Assembly (NCBI RefSeq): GCF_000706625.1
Contig: NZ_KL407334.1
Coordinates: forward strand, 275,771-339,770
Origin: Bartonella koehlerae C-29
Lineage (GTDB): Bacteria > Pseudomonadota > Alphaproteobacteria > Rhizobiales > Rhizobiaceae
DNA length: 64,000 nt
Direction: 5' to 3'
Part shown: positions 40,137 to 50,212 of the stretch, piece by piece
Layout of the letters: each line of letters begins with the position of its first letter
How positions within the stretch are numbered: the stretch's first letter is position 1
Program-made: the position numbers and the translations under genes
Notes under the pieces: generated by a model
Seen by the model: only the letters and a program-made list of their open reading frames with translations
Databases searched by the model: none
Told to the model about the DNA's origin: nothing

Positions 40137-40836
40137 AATTATTTTTGATACAGAAACAACAGGTTTAGATAAAGAGAAAGACCGTATAATTGAAATCGGC
40201 TGTATAGAGATGGTTAATCGTTATCTTACAGGACGACGATTTCATGTTTATTTGAATCCGCAAGGCGTTATTATTTCTGATGAAGTTGTAGCTGTCCATG
40301 GATTAACCAATGAACGCTTAAAGAATGAAAAAAAATTTAGTGATATTGCCGATGAATTTTTGGAATTTATCAATGGAGCAACAATAATTGCCCATAATGC
40401 AAATTTTGATATTGGTTTTCTCAATGCAGAATTAATACGGGTGAATAAGCCTCTCATTAGTTTTGACAATGTTATTGATACATTGGCTATGGCACGGCGC
40501 AAATTTCCTATGGTACCTAATTCTCTTGATGTTTTATGCAAACGTTTTGGTATTGATAATAGTCATCGTGTTCTTCACGGAGCTTTGCTTGATGCGGAAA
40601 TTCTCGCCGACGTCTATATTGAGCTTATTGGTGGAAAGCAGAGCGTATTGGTTTTTGGGAACAGTGGAAGTGTTGATGAAAAAAGCCAGAATCACAAGAA
40701 TGCTCCCTCAGAAGTTAAAGTTCGTCCACAAAGCCTCCCTCCCCGGCTAAGTGTACAAGAAAAAAGCATGCATGCTGATTTTATCAAAAAAATTGGTGAA
40801 AAGGCTCTCTGGAATTCTTTTAAAGTTCCTCAATAA
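40129..40836 (+). CDS. dnaQ: DNA polymerase III epsilon subunit (proofreading exonuclease)
   Basis: This protein of about 235 residues has the DEDDh exonuclease motifs: DTETTGLD at the N-terminus, HNANFDIGFLN, and HGALLDAEILADVY. It proofreads for the replicative polymerase. I chose the second ATG (40129), because homologues begin with [10 protein letters not shown]; an ATG three codons earlier is open. The C-terminal 60 residues, which should bind the alpha subunit, are less conserved. Confidence 0.93.
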   Translation: MREIIFDTETTGLDKEKDRIIEIGCIEMVNRYLTGRRFHVYLNPQGVIISDEVVAVHGLTNERLKNEKKFSDIADEFLEFINGATIIAHNANFDIGFLNAELIRVNKPLISFDNVIDTLAMARRKFPMVPNSLDVLCKRFGIDNSHRVLHGALLDAEILADVYIELIGGKQSVLVFGNSGSVDEKSQNHKNAPSEVKVRPQSLPPRLSVQEKSMHADFIKKIGEKALWNSFKVPQ

Positions 40837-41180
40837 TTCTCTCCTGAAAAGCCCATTAAAAAACAAGAAGTAACAGGATTTCTGAAAGCATAGTTCTCTA
40901 AATAAAGTATGGTCGTTGTGGGGAGGGGAACACCACAACGACCCTGTCGTTACATTGTACCTCAGCTATCATAGGAGGAGCAAAATGAAAGCTATTATAT
41001 CCTGTAACAGCAAAGAAAAGCTCTAGGTACTGAATATAAAGTGTAACGACTCCACGCTTTATGAAAACAAAAAATGGCTTTTTAGAGGCGTTTTGATAAA
41101 TTTAAAAATAAGAATGAAAAAAATATAAAAATATATAAGAGTAAATTGTTTTTGAGCTGAAATGGAGAAATGAAATTATC
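40837..41180 (+). other. dnaQ-polA intergenic region with a strong hairpin and a mini-ORF
   Basis: A perfect 11-bp stem is formed by 40911-40921 and 40933-40943 around an 11-base purine-rich loop. It lacks a T tract, so it is not a typical terminator. GTCGTTACA near 40946 and TGTAACGAC near 41042 could pair over a longer distance. Between them a very strong AGGAGGAG site precedes an ATG at 40985 with a 13-codon frame (MKAIISCNSKEKL) that ends at 41026. No known RNA family or gene is recognised. It may be a structured leader or the stub of a lost gene. Confidence 0.4.
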
Positions 41181-44087
41181 ATGAAAGCAACAGATCATCT
41201 TTTTTTGGTTGATGGATCAAGCTATGTTTTTCGTGCTTACTATGCTTTACCACCTTTGAAACGCAAAAAGGATGGACTCCCTGTAGGAGCTGTTGCTGGT
41301 TTTTGTAATATGCTATGGAAACTTCTCTGTGATGCGCGTAATACAGTTACCGGCATTGTTCCAACCCATTTCGCTGTTGTTTTTGACTATTCATCGGATA
41401 CCTTTCGTAAGCAAATTTATCCACAATATAAAGCTAATCGCACAACACCTCCTGAAGATCTTATTCCTCAATTTTCTCTCATACGTCATGCAACAAAGGC
41501 TTTTAATTTGCCATGTATCGAAAAGAAAGGATTTGAAGCGGATGATTTAATTGCTACCTATGCACAGTTGGCAACAAAAGCTAAAGTAAAAACAACGATT
41601 ATTTCTTCTGATAAAGATTTAATGCAATTGGTAAATATATATGTGTCTTTGTATGATGGAATGAAAGACAAGCGTACTGGTATCTCTGAAGTTATAGAAA
41701 AATGGGGTGTTTCCCCTGAAAAAATGGTTGATTTGCAAGCTTTGACTGGAGATCCAACAGATAATGTACCAGGTATTCCAGGTATTGGTCCCAAAATTGC
41801 AGCGCAATTGCTCAATCAATTTGGCTCTCTTGATCTTTTGTTGCAACACGTGACAGAAGTTAAACAAACTAAACGACGTGAAAATATTCAAGCTTATAGT
41901 GAACAGGCAAAAATTTCTCGTGAATTGGTTCAACTTAAAACAGATGTACCTGTAGAGAATGATTTAGACGATTTTATTTTAAAACCCCAAGATGGTCCGC
42001 GCTTAATCGCTTTTCTTAAAGCTATGGAGTTTACTACATTAGCGCGTCGTGTAGCAGAGGCAACAGCATGTGATGCAGCAGTTATTGATGCCCTTGATAT
42101 AGATGTTGAGTGGGAAAAGTCTGGAGATGAAAGTGATTCTGATTTAAAAATAGCGGAGAAAGAATCCCTTCATGATTTTTCTGAAAATTCCCCACAACGG
42201 CTAGCACAAAAACGTCAAAATCAAGCTTTAAACCAGAAAATTACAAGAGATTCCTATACAACCATTCTTGATGAAAAAACGTTGAAAGAGTGGTTATCAC
42301 AAGCACAAGAGCAAGGCTTTTTCGCTTTTGATACGGAAACAACTTCTCTTGATCCCATGCAAGCAAAACTTGTTGGTTTTTCGTTGGCATTACAACCGGA
42401 AAGAGCAGCTTATGTACCCCTTGAACACGTTGAAGGAGAAGATGATCTTTTGAGAGGAGGGCGCATTGTTTCGCAGATTGAAACACAGAAGGCTTTGGCG
42501 CTTTTAAAGCCGATATTAGAAGATGAAGCAGTTTTAAAAATTGGTCAGAATATAAAATATGATTGGCTAGTAATGAAGCAATATGGCATCGGGATACATT
42601 GTTTTGATGACACAATGCTTTTGTCGTATGCTTTAGAGGCTGGAACTCTAACACACAGTATGAATGCTTTGTCTGAACGTTGGCTTGGTCATAAGCCAAT
42701 TGGCTACAAGGATCTAACGCATAACGGAAAAAAAATCACGTCTTTTGCAGAGGTGGATTTGAAACAAGCAACCCTTTATGCTGCGGAGGATGCTGATATA
42801 ACACTTCGGTTATGGAAAGTTTTGAAACCACAACTTGTAGCGCAGGGGATGACTAAAATTTATGAACGTCTTGATCTACCACTGATAGAAGTTCTTGCAA
42901 AAATGGAAGAACGCGGGATTCTTGTTGATCGACAGATTTTGTTGCGTCTTTCAGGAGAATTAGCGCAGTCAGCTTTTATTCTAGAAGAAGAAATTTATCA
43001 GCTATCTGGTGAGAAATTTAATCTTGCTTCACCAAAACAATTAGGTGATATCCTTTTTGAAAAAATAGGATTACCTGGAGGTGCTAAAACGAAAGGTGGG
43101 CAATGGTCAACTTCCGCACAAACTTTAGAGGAATTGGCTGCTGAAGGTCATGTTTTACCGCGTAAAATTATTGATTGGCGTCAACTTGCAAAACTAAAAT
43201 CTACCTACGCAGATGCTTTGCCATCTTATATTTTGCCAAAAACAGGGCGTGTTCATACGAATTATTCTTTAGCAATGACATCAACGGGGAGGTTGTCGTC
43301 ATCAGAGCCCAACTTGCAAAACATTCCAGTGCGAACTGCTGAGGGGCGTAAAATTCGAACAGCTTTTGTTGCTCCAAAAGGGCATGTATTGCTTTCGGCA
43401 GATTATAGTCAAATTGAATTGCGCATTCTTGCGCATATTGCTGATATCAAGGCATTAAAAGAAGTTTTTGCTAGGGGGCAGGATATTCACGCTATAACAG
43501 CCTCACAAATGTTTGGAGTAGCGGTAGAGGAAATGCCATCGGATATACGACGACGTGCAAAAGCGATTAATTTTGGCATTATTTACGGCATTTCGGCTTT
43601 TGGGTTAGCCAACCAATTGGGTCTTTCACGGCAAGAGGCGGGGCGTTATATTCAACTTTACTTTGAAAGGTTTCCAGGAATTAAAGACTATATGGAAACG
43701 ACGAAAATTTTTGCACGCCAAAATGGTTATGTAGAGACAATTTTTGGACGTCGTATCCATTATCCGGAAATAAAAGCAGCTAATCCACAAATTCGTTCTT
43801 TTAATGAGCGCGCTGCTATCAATGCGCCGATTCAAGGATCAGCTGCGGATATTATTCGCCGTGCTATGATTCACATGGAAGATGCTTTGGAAAAAGAAAA
43901 ACTGTCAGCAAAAATGTTGTTACAAGTGCATGATGAATTGATTTTTGAGGTGCCAGAAGAGGAGAGTGAAAAAACTATGGCTGTTGTTAAAAAAGTTATG
44001 GAAAATGCTACAATGCCGGTTCTTTCTTTGTCTGTGCCGCTTGAAGTAAAAGTAATGGTTGCTCAAAATTGGGATGAAGCACATTAG
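41181..44087 (+). CDS. polA: DNA polymerase I
   Basis: This 968-residue protein has all three activities. The N-terminal 5'-3' exonuclease (residues 1 to about 290) has FEADDLIATYA and DKDLMQLV. The 3'-5' exonuclease keeps the metal ligands Asp384 and Glu386 (FDTETTSLD), so proofreading is likely intact. The polymerase domain has DYSQIELRILAHI, RRAKAINFGIIYG and LLQVHDELIFE. It fills gaps in repair and removes RNA primers. The gene ends convergently with the next one, with a 4-base overlap. Confidence 0.97.
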   Translation: MKATDHLFLVDGSSYVFRAYYALPPLKRKKDGLPVGAVAGFCNMLWKLLCDARNTVTGIVPTHFAVVFDYSSDTFRKQIYPQYKANRTTPPEDLIPQFSLIRHATKAFNLPCIEKKGFEADDLIATYAQLATKAKVKTTIISSDKDLMQLVNIYVSLYDGMKDKRTGISEVIEKWGVSPEKMVDLQALTGDPTDNVPGIPGIGPKIAAQLLNQFGSLDLLLQHVTEVKQTKRRENIQAYSEQAKISRELVQLKTDVPVENDLDDFILKPQDGPRLIAFLKAMEFTTLARRVAEATACDAAVIDALDIDVEWEKSGDESDSDLKIAEKESLHDFSENSPQRLAQKRQNQALNQKITRDSYTTILDEKTLKEWLSQAQEQGFFAFDTETTSLDPMQAKLVGFSLALQPERAAYVPLEHVEGEDDLLRGGRIVSQIETQKALALLKPILEDEAVLKIGQNIKYDWLVMKQYGIGIHCFDDTMLLSYALEAGTLTHSMNALSERWLGHKPIGYKDLTHNGKKITSFAEVDLKQATLYAAEDADITLRLWKVLKPQLVAQGMTKIYERLDLPLIEVLAKMEERGILVDRQILLRLSGELAQSAFILEEEIYQLSGEKFNLASPKQLGDILFEKIGLPGGAKTKGGQWSTSAQTLEELAAEGHVLPRKIIDWRQLAKLKSTYADALPSYILPKTGRVHTNYSLAMTSTGRLSSSEPNLQNIPVRTAEGRKIRTAFVAPKGHVLLSADYSQIELRILAHIADIKALKEVFARGQDIHAITASQMFGVAVEEMPSDIRRRAKAINFGIIYGISAFGLANQLGLSRQEAGRYIQLYFERFPGIKDYMETTKIFARQNGYVETIFGRRIHYPEIKAANPQIRSFNERAAINAPIQGSAADIIRRAMIHMEDALEKEKLSAKMLLQVHDELIFEVPEEESEKTMAVVKKVMENATMPVLSLSVPLEVKVMVAQNWDEAH

Positions 44088-44983
44088 CCTTTTTCATTTA
44101 TTTTGTTTTTAAGAGTAGCCATTGCATGAGAAAGATCAAGATAAGCTTTGATAGGCAAGTGATCTGAGGCAATACGCGCAAGCGGTGAATGATGATTTTC
44201 AATACGTATCACTAGTTGATGAGGGAAAGCAAGAATTCTATCAAGAGCCAGAAAGGGAAAACGAGAGGGAAAGCTTGGTACAGTTCCAAATGTGCTATCA
44301 AAATAGGGCGCGAAGTGGTTTAAAGATGAACTTTTTCCTATCCGCCATTCATTAAAATCCCCAATAAGCAGTGTAGGCATAAGAGGGCGTTTTTGTAGCA
44401 GTGAAAGAAGCGTTTTTGTTTGCTGATTACGAGAATGGCGTAATAATCCAAAATGAGCGGCAATAACACGAATAGGACCTGCTTCCATTTCCAGCTCTAC
44501 AATCACCGCACCACGTGGTTCAATACCGGGCAGAGTGATTTGTAAGGTATCACGTACGTATCCTTTTCGCAAAAAAAGAGCATTACCATGCCAACCATGA
44601 CCATGAGGTGACATAGTGTTCAAAGACACTGGAATCAGACCTGTTTCGGCTTTTAACAGCTGAAGGTCAATCAAACCAATCCGTTCACCAAAACGTTTAT
44701 CTGCTTCTTGAAGGGCAAGAATATCAACTTGCAGTTCAGTAATAACTTGTACAATTCGAGTAGGATTAAAAACTTTATCAACACCTATGCACTTATGGAC
44801 ATTATAGGAAGCGACGGTAAGATCATAATTATCATTGTGGTTGATTATGTCTAACCGATGACAAGATTGTCGGCGGATTGTCTTTAAAAGGAGATTATTG
44901 AGCTTTTGCTGGATAAATGCTGTGAACTGGGAAAATTTTTGTTTATGATATTTCTTTGTCATTTTGTGAAGTGTATATGCCAA
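44084..44983 (-). CDS. Endonuclease/exonuclease/phosphatase family protein
   Basis: This 299-residue EEP-fold protein has VASYNVHKCIG near residue 60, ALQEADKRFG, IGDFNEW, and a C-terminal SDHLPIKAYL with the catalytic Asp-His. The fold includes DNA repair nucleases and phosphodiesterases, and the actual substrate cannot be told. It starts with a basic stretch of about 40 residues and no signal peptide. A terminator lies 35 bases upstream, so it must have its own promoter or rely on read-through. Confidence 0.75.
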   Translation of the reverse strand: MAYTLHKMTKKYHKQKFSQFTAFIQQKLNNLLLKTIRRQSCHRLDIINHNDNYDLTVASYNVHKCIGVDKVFNPTRIVQVITELQVDILALQEADKRFGERIGLIDLQLLKAETGLIPVSLNTMSPHGHGWHGNALFLRKGYVRDTLQITLPGIEPRGAVIVELEMEAGPIRVIAAHFGLLRHSRNQQTKTLLSLLQKRPLMPTLLIGDFNEWRIGKSSSLNHFAPYFDSTFGTVPSFPSRFPFLALDRILAFPHQLVIRIENHHSPLARIASDHLPIKAYLDLSHAMATLKNKINEKG

Positions 44984-45015
44984 AGTGGTAAAAGGTGTAA
45001 GCTTGCTTAAAAACT

Positions 45016-45050
45016 AAAAAACCTTGTTTCTCAAAGGAAACAAGGTTTTT
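45016..45050. terminator. Bidirectional-looking intrinsic terminator
   Basis: The arms 45021-45030 and 45037-45046 (ACCTTGTTTC and GAAACAAGGT) form a perfect 10-bp stem with a six-base loop. A runs precede it and T runs follow it, so it can work in both directions. It ends the leftward Bax inhibitor-like gene. Confidence 0.88.
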
Positions 45051-45073
45051 TAATTAAGAAATAATTGCTACAA

Positions 45074-45847
45074 TTAATCACGGTTTGAACCGAGAAATTG
45101 CAGTAAGAAGACAAACATATTAATAAAATCAAGGTAAAGACTTAACGCACCCATAATAATTTTACGTCCTTGAGTATCATTTGCATCTCCTTCATAATAC
45201 ATCAATTTAATATTTTGCGTATCATAAGCTGTGAGACCCGCAAAGATAAAGACGCCAATCACAGAGATAGCGAATTGCAAAGCACTTGATCCGAGAAAGA
45301 TATTCACAATCATGGAAAGCATCAAGCCAACCAACCCGATAAAAAAGAATGAACCCATCGCCGTAAGATCGCGCTTTGTTGTGTAACCATAAAGCGAAAG
45401 AGCACCAAAAGTTGCAGCGCTAATAACAAAGGTTTGCACAATACTTTCTGTTGTATAACGTAAAATGATTGAGGACAATGAAAGTCCAACAAGGGTAGCA
45501 TAACCGAAAAAGAGGCTACGAGCCGCACTTGTACTCAGTGTATTGATTTTGAAACTAAGGAATAATACCGCCACAAGTGGTGCAAACATAATAATGTAAG
45601 AGAATGGCGATGTATAAAATGTTACTCCAAATGAAGTTAAGTAAACACTGCTACTGATTTGAGCGGCTGCCTGGCTCATTTCCGTTGTCGTTGCTAATGA
45701 TGCAACTGCATAAGCGGCAGCAGCTGTAATAAGCAAACCAATGGTCATTGTATTATAGACGCCCAGCATATAGCTGCGCAATCCTTGATCAATTGATGCA
45801 TCGGCACGAAAGAGTGACGCCGGACGTGAATTTTTGAAATCAGCCAT
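45074..45847 (-). CDS. Bax inhibitor-1/YccA family membrane protein
   Basis: This 257-residue protein has seven predicted transmembrane helices and the UPF0005 signature ISVIGVFIFAGLTAYDTQNIK near residues 190-210. Bacterial relatives are pH-sensitive calcium leak channels (BsYetJ) or FtsH modulators (YccA). The C-terminus LYLDFINMFVFLLQFLG is also typical. It is a single gene bounded by a terminator downstream. Confidence 0.9.
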   Translation of the reverse strand: MADFKNSRPASLFRADASIDQGLRSYMLGVYNTMTIGLLITAAAAYAVASLATTTEMSQAAAQISSSVYLTSFGVTFYTSPFSYIIMFAPLVAVLFLSFKINTLSTSAARSLFFGYATLVGLSLSSIILRYTTESIVQTFVISAATFGALSLYGYTTKRDLTAMGSFFFIGLVGLMLSMIVNIFLGSSALQFAISVIGVFIFAGLTAYDTQNIKLMYYEGDANDTQGRKIIMGALSLYLDFINMFVFLLQFLGSNRD

Positions 45848-46454
45848 AATATAAAGTCCTTTAGCATATGTTCCGTCAGATATTGGGGTTAGAAAGGATC
45901 GTTACCTTTTCGTTTCTTATAAGCTTTTACTTGACAAAAAGAAACAACCCCAGGTTCTGCTGGCGGAATTCCAGCTTACCTGCCTTTATTATGGGGATTT
46001 ATTTCAAAATTACAAGAGACTTTTGTTAAAAGGAAAACTTACAAATTGGTAATGAAAGGGGGCGGTTTTGATCAAGGACATCGAGTCTTTTTAGTAAATT
46101 TTTATAAAGCTGGAGAGATGATTTCAGCGATGTTCGCTTAAGATGCAAATATCAGAAATTTATTTTTGCATAACTTCGTTGATAGTTAACTAAATTCTCA
46201 TAATTTTTAGGTTAAGTACAGCGTATTTTAGAGCCAGTATGAACTTTTAAAGAGTTAAGAATATAAATCCATAAACTTATAGGGTCTATGAAGAAAATCT
46301 TCAATTTTTTGTACACATCCTACGATTACTAGAATCTTTAATGAATTTATTGTTAAGTGTATAACTTTAATCAAAAAATTCAAAAGATGATATGAAACCT
46401 AATACGGAGACAACTACTTTCCAGTAAGTTAATGATGGGCAGAACTTTTTAGAT
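45848..46454. other. Intergenic gap upstream of the Bax inhibitor-like gene
   Basis: There is no convincing open frame. An imperfect hairpin lies at about 45952-45979 (GCTGG and CCAGC arms around seven bases) in what should be the 5' leader of the leftward gene. The left part may hold that gene's promoter. I recognise nothing else. Confidence 0.45.
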
Positions 46455-48296
46455 TTATATCATATTAAAATCAACAGGCTCATGGATGACAGCTGTTATT
46501 TTAGGAAAAAGTTTACGGTGTGTGTGAATGTTAGAAGAACTTGAAAAAAAAGAGTTTTCAAAACCATAAATTTTAATAGGAACCACTTTTGCTTTATCAA
46601 TAATTGCAGCGCTCTTTTCATAAACTTTTATGAAGTTTTTTGTAACAGAGATATTTCTTTCTAGAAAAATAATAAAAGGTTTCTTTTGTATTACGGTGTT
46701 TATAAAATGGCGATTTTTGAACGATTTGGTGAGATCAGTGGGAAAAGTATTTATGTATTTAACAAAGGGATGCATCCACCAAAGTTTTGCAGTATGAACG
46801 TCAATAACAATAATTGGATTGCGCAAATTGATTATTTCGCAAATAGTTAGAGCCAGAAAAACATTGAGAAAGGATACATGGTTAAAAGCTAGAATGGGGA
46901 GGGGGGCAGCTTTGGAGAAATTTTCTATACCTTTGATTTCTAAACGAAAAAATATGCGAAAAAAAATAAAAATAAAGTCGCGGAGAGGATTCGTAGGCAA
47001 ATATTTTAGTAGAACGATTGCCGTTATTAAAGAGCTAATACCAAGAATAAGAATTATCTTATCAACTGAGGTACCAAGATATTGAATAAAAGTGATAATA
47101 CCTGCTCCCATAACCATAATAGCGGAATTGAGGATGTTATTGGCAGCAATAACGCGTGCGCGTTTACGAGGTTTAGCCCAGGCTTGCAGCGCAGAAAATC
47201 CAGGAACAACAAGAAAAGTACTTGAAATTGCTGCCAAGGCGAAATCAAATATCATGCGCAATAATTTCGAATGAGAAAAAAAATCAATAAGCTTTTCAGC
47301 TTTTAATTCAGGATCAAGACCATTAAGAATAATACTTAAGTCTATGCAAACAAGGCCAAAGACAAAAGTTCCTATGGCCGCTAGTAATAAGTTAATTCGT
47401 TCCGCTGAGAGCCAAGCTGCCATTGCAGATCCGAGAGCACCGAAAATGGAAAACAATGTTAAAAACATGATAGTTCCATTGGGAAGGTAATTAAGAAAAG
47501 CCATGAGTATTGGAATGATAGATAAGAGTGTGGCTCCTATAAACCAAAACCAAGAAACTATAAGGCTTACAATCAGTAAGCGTTTTTCTTGGATACAGTA
47601 TTTGAGAATAGATTTGGTAGCACGTATGATGTTATAGTCAACAATGAGATCCGATTGCGCAGGAATGTTTTCTGGCATAAAACAACTTGTAGCCCACGAA
47701 AGTATAGCTAAGATAATTATAACGAGTGCTGGAATAATTTGAAGTTCATTTTGAAAATCGAAATTGAGTCCAGCCCATAATGTTCCCAATAAAATAGCAA
47801 TAAAGGTTGCTGTTTCTATCCATGCATTGGCACGTGGTAAGTGAGATTTTGCCATATGGTCTGGTAATGTTGCATACTTAATGGGTCCAAAAAGTGCTGA
47901 AGCAGAACTAAAAAGAAATAAACAGAACATAAGCAAAGTGATGGAAGATAAAAAGAGAGAGCCCGCGGTTGCTAAAGCAATAAAGAGAGTAAAAAATTTA
48001 ATCAAGCGAGCAATTTTTGCTTTACTAAAACAGTCAGCTAATTGGCCTCCTGTTGCAGAAAATAAAAGATAAGGAAGTGAAAAAACACCATTTGTTAAAT
48101 TAATAAGGCTTGGTTGGTATTCTAAAGCACTACATGTGATAATGAGAAAAACTAAAGTATTTTTAACAAAGTTGTCATTAAAAGCAGAAAAAAATTGACA
48201 CCAAAACAGAGGTGCAAAAGCACGCGAACTTAATAAAAAAGAATGATCATCTGCACTTAGAAAATTTTTTGGAGGAGCCGAATTCTTTTCGTTCAT
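46455..48296 (-). CDS. LplT-type lysophospholipid transporter fused to a degenerate PlsC acyltransferase domain
   Basis: Residues 1 to about 430 are an MFS transporter of the LplT type (FFSAFNDNFVKNTLVF, GPIKYATLPDH). Residues about 440-610 align with the PlsC acyltransferase of Aas. In longer alphaproteobacterial versions an acyl-ACP synthetase domain follows; here it is absent and the protein ends at 613 residues. The catalytic HxxxxD motif reads HVSFLN (His473, Asn478), and the FPEG motif reads FLER (544-547). The transporter may work while acyl transfer is probably lost. The gene is an intact ORF. Confidence 0.8.
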   Translation of the reverse strand: MNEKNSAPPKNFLSADDHSFLLSSRAFAPLFWCQFFSAFNDNFVKNTLVFLIITCSALEYQPSLINLTNGVFSLPYLLFSATGGQLADCFSKAKIARLIKFFTLFIALATAGSLFLSSITLLMFCLFLFSSASALFGPIKYATLPDHMAKSHLPRANAWIETATFIAILLGTLWAGLNFDFQNELQIIPALVIIILAILSWATSCFMPENIPAQSDLIVDYNIIRATKSILKYCIQEKRLLIVSLIVSWFWFIGATLLSIIPILMAFLNYLPNGTIMFLTLFSIFGALGSAMAAWLSAERINLLLAAIGTFVFGLVCIDLSIILNGLDPELKAEKLIDFFSHSKLLRMIFDFALAAISSTFLVVPGFSALQAWAKPRKRARVIAANNILNSAIMVMGAGIITFIQYLGTSVDKIILILGISSLITAIVLLKYLPTNPLRDFIFIFFRIFFRLEIKGIENFSKAAPLPILAFNHVSFLNVFLALTICEIINLRNPIIVIDVHTAKLWWMHPFVKYINTFPTDLTKSFKNRHFINTVIQKKPFIIFLERNISVTKNFIKVYEKSAAIIDKAKVVPIKIYGFENSFFSSSSNIHTHRKLFPKITAVIHEPVDFNMI

Positions 48297-48851
48297 ATTT
48301 CTTCTCCCTATCGTTTAGTTATATACTCTGTAAAAGAAACAGCATATTTCCAAGAAAAAGAGAGAAAAAATAATATGTTTTTTTAATTGCAAGTCAATAA
48401 ATGGCTGTATTGTCTGTCTGAATAAAGAAATATAAACAGATGGAAAAAGCAAAAAGACACTGTTAGAATTGATTGCAGCTTTGTGCATACTATCCACAGT
48501 TCAATTGTTAAAATGCGTGACGCTTTTTAGGATAAGTATAAGAGCATAAAATAGCGGGGACATGATAATTTTAGAGTACATTCGATGAGAGAGCAGTTTT
48601 AAACTGTGTCCGATAAATTAGTGAATTGCTGAAAGATATAAAGAATGACGTATCAGAATAAGCTTTGATATTGAATCTCTATAATTTCATGGAGAAATTG
48701 AAAGTGAAAAATATAAAGATGTTAGCTTTCAGAGGCGAAATGGTTAAAAATTTTTCTAATTCGAAATTTATGAGTAAAAGCCGATAATATATTGCTTTCT
48801 TTTTGATTCCATTATCGAAAAGAGGAGTATTTTTGGAAAGAAGTAGTAATC
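48297..48851. other. Gene-free gap between lspA and the LplT/PlsC gene
   Basis: Only stop-rich frames occur. Two near-DnaA boxes (TGTGCATAC at 48482-48490 and CTATCCACA at 48490-48498) share one base in opposite orientation, each one mismatch from consensus. No gene relic was recognised. Confidence 0.45.
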
Positions 48852-49352
48852 TTATTCAGAAGAAGTGTTTTTGAAGACGCTTTTTCTTTTAATCCAGCTA
48901 CGCAATTCTTCAAGAATAATCATAATAACACCAAGTGTGATAAAAGCATCTGCAAGATTGAAAACAGCAAAATAAAAGACATCATCAATATAAAATAGTA
49001 TATAATCAATGACATAATAAAAACAGATTCGATCAATAAGATTACCAATTGCACCACCAATAATAAGGGTAAGGCCAAAGCGCGCTAAAAATTTATTGTA
49101 TTCGGTATTTTTCCATAACCATAAAAGAAAAATAAGAATGATGAAGGTTAGGACAATAAGTCCCCAATGAGAAAAAGAAGAAAAAAAGGAAAATGCGATA
49201 CCAGAGTTGCGTACGTGATAGAGAGAAAGAAAAGGTAAAAGCGGTATCTCTGTTCCGATGAGTATATTGTGCATAACCCAGTATTTAACTGCTTGGTCAA
49301 TCCATACTATAAGAATTAAACTAAGGAGAAAAGAGAAAGATTTGCGTTTCAT
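48852..49352 (-). CDS. lspA: Lipoprotein signal peptidase (signal peptidase II)
   Basis: This 166-residue membrane aspartic protease has four transmembrane helices. Its catalytic aspartates are in the motifs IGNLIDR and FNLADAF. It cleaves prolipoproteins, such as the Omp19-like product, before the lipid-modified Cys. It overlaps the upstream RNA methyltransferase gene by four bases. Confidence 0.93.
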   Translation of the reverse strand: MKRKSFSFLLSLILIVWIDQAVKYWVMHNILIGTEIPLLPFLSLYHVRNSGIAFSFFSSFSHWGLIVLTFIILIFLLWLWKNTEYNKFLARFGLTLIIGGAIGNLIDRICFYYVIDYILFYIDDVFYFAVFNLADAFITLGVIMIILEELRSWIKRKSVFKNTSSE

Positions 49353-50212
49353 GTTATAGCCTTGCGTGGTTCCAATGTTAAAGAAGAACGGCGAATTTCA
49401 TAAAGCATTATGGCTGTTGCTATTGCGAGATTAAGAGAATCAGCACGTCCACTTTGTGGAATACGCGCGAGTTTATCGCAACGATTTGCAAGAGTGTCTG
49501 GTAAACCTTGTTTTTCATTGCCCATTAAAAGTATAACAGGGCCATTTTTGAAATCAATTGTACGATAATCAATAGAACCCTTTAAATGTGTGCCAACGAT
49601 CATGCCTTTAAAGTGTGTAGACCAGTTTAAAAAGGCGCTTTCGTCAAAACGATAAAGTGGTACAGAAAAAATTGATCCCATTGTTGCACGGACTGTTTCA
49701 GGTGAGAAAGGATCTGTTGTTTCACCGATCAAAATAACACCTTTAGCTCCTACAGCATCAGCAGTACGGATGATGGTACCAAGATTTCCTGGATCACGCA
49801 CTCGATCAAGTGCAACATAAACATCTTCTGCCTGTCCTTTTATCATTTCAAGTGGTTGCCACTGTTGTTTAAAAATACCGATGACTATTTGTGGATTATC
49901 ACGTCGTGCGATAGATTCCATGACCTTTTGTGAGGCTTTAATGACAAGACCACCATTGGCTACAGTGCGTGCAGCGGTGTTTTCAATAGCAGCGTTACCA
50001 ATTTTGCTTTTAGAAAAAATGAGTGTTTTTATTTTCCAGCCAAGGTTGAGAGCATCAATCACTAATTTAAGCCCTTCTGCTATGAAAAGACCTTCTCTAT
50101 TACGGTTTTTCTTTTGACTAAGTGCCTTAAGATCTTTAATGATAGGATTGCTAAGAGAAATAATTTCTTTAACCTTACCGATTTTAGGCATACACATGTT
50201 CAGGCAATCCAA
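49349..50212 (-). CDS. TrmH (SpoU)-family RNA 2'-O-methyltransferase
   Basis: This 287-residue protein has an N-terminal substrate-binding domain (NREGLFIAEGLKLV) and a C-terminal SPOUT domain. The SPOUT motifs are DRVRDPGNLGTIIRTADAVGA, LLMGNEKQGLP and SLNLAIATAIMLYE. The RNA target, rRNA or tRNA, cannot be assigned. It overlaps the next gene upstream by 13 bases and lspA by four, which gives a three-gene unit. Confidence 0.85.
   Translation of the reverse strand: MDCLNMCMPKIGKVKEIISLSNPIIKDLKALSQKKNRNREGLFIAEGLKLVIDALNLGWKIKTLIFSKSKIGNAAIENTAARTVANGGLVIKASQKVMESIARRDNPQIVIGIFKQQWQPLEMIKGQAEDVYVALDRVRDPGNLGTIIRTADAVGAKGVILIGETTDPFSPETVRATMGSIFSVPLYRFDESAFLNWSTHFKGMIVGTHLKGSIDYRTIDFKNGPVILLMGNEKQGLPDTLANRCDKLARIPQSGRADSLNLAIATAIMLYEIRRSSLTLEPRKAIT

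Noticed and set aside
48482-48498. Two near-DnaA boxes next to each other
   Set aside because: Each has a mismatch, and the gap lacks the other origin features. The rho-ppsR gap fits far better.
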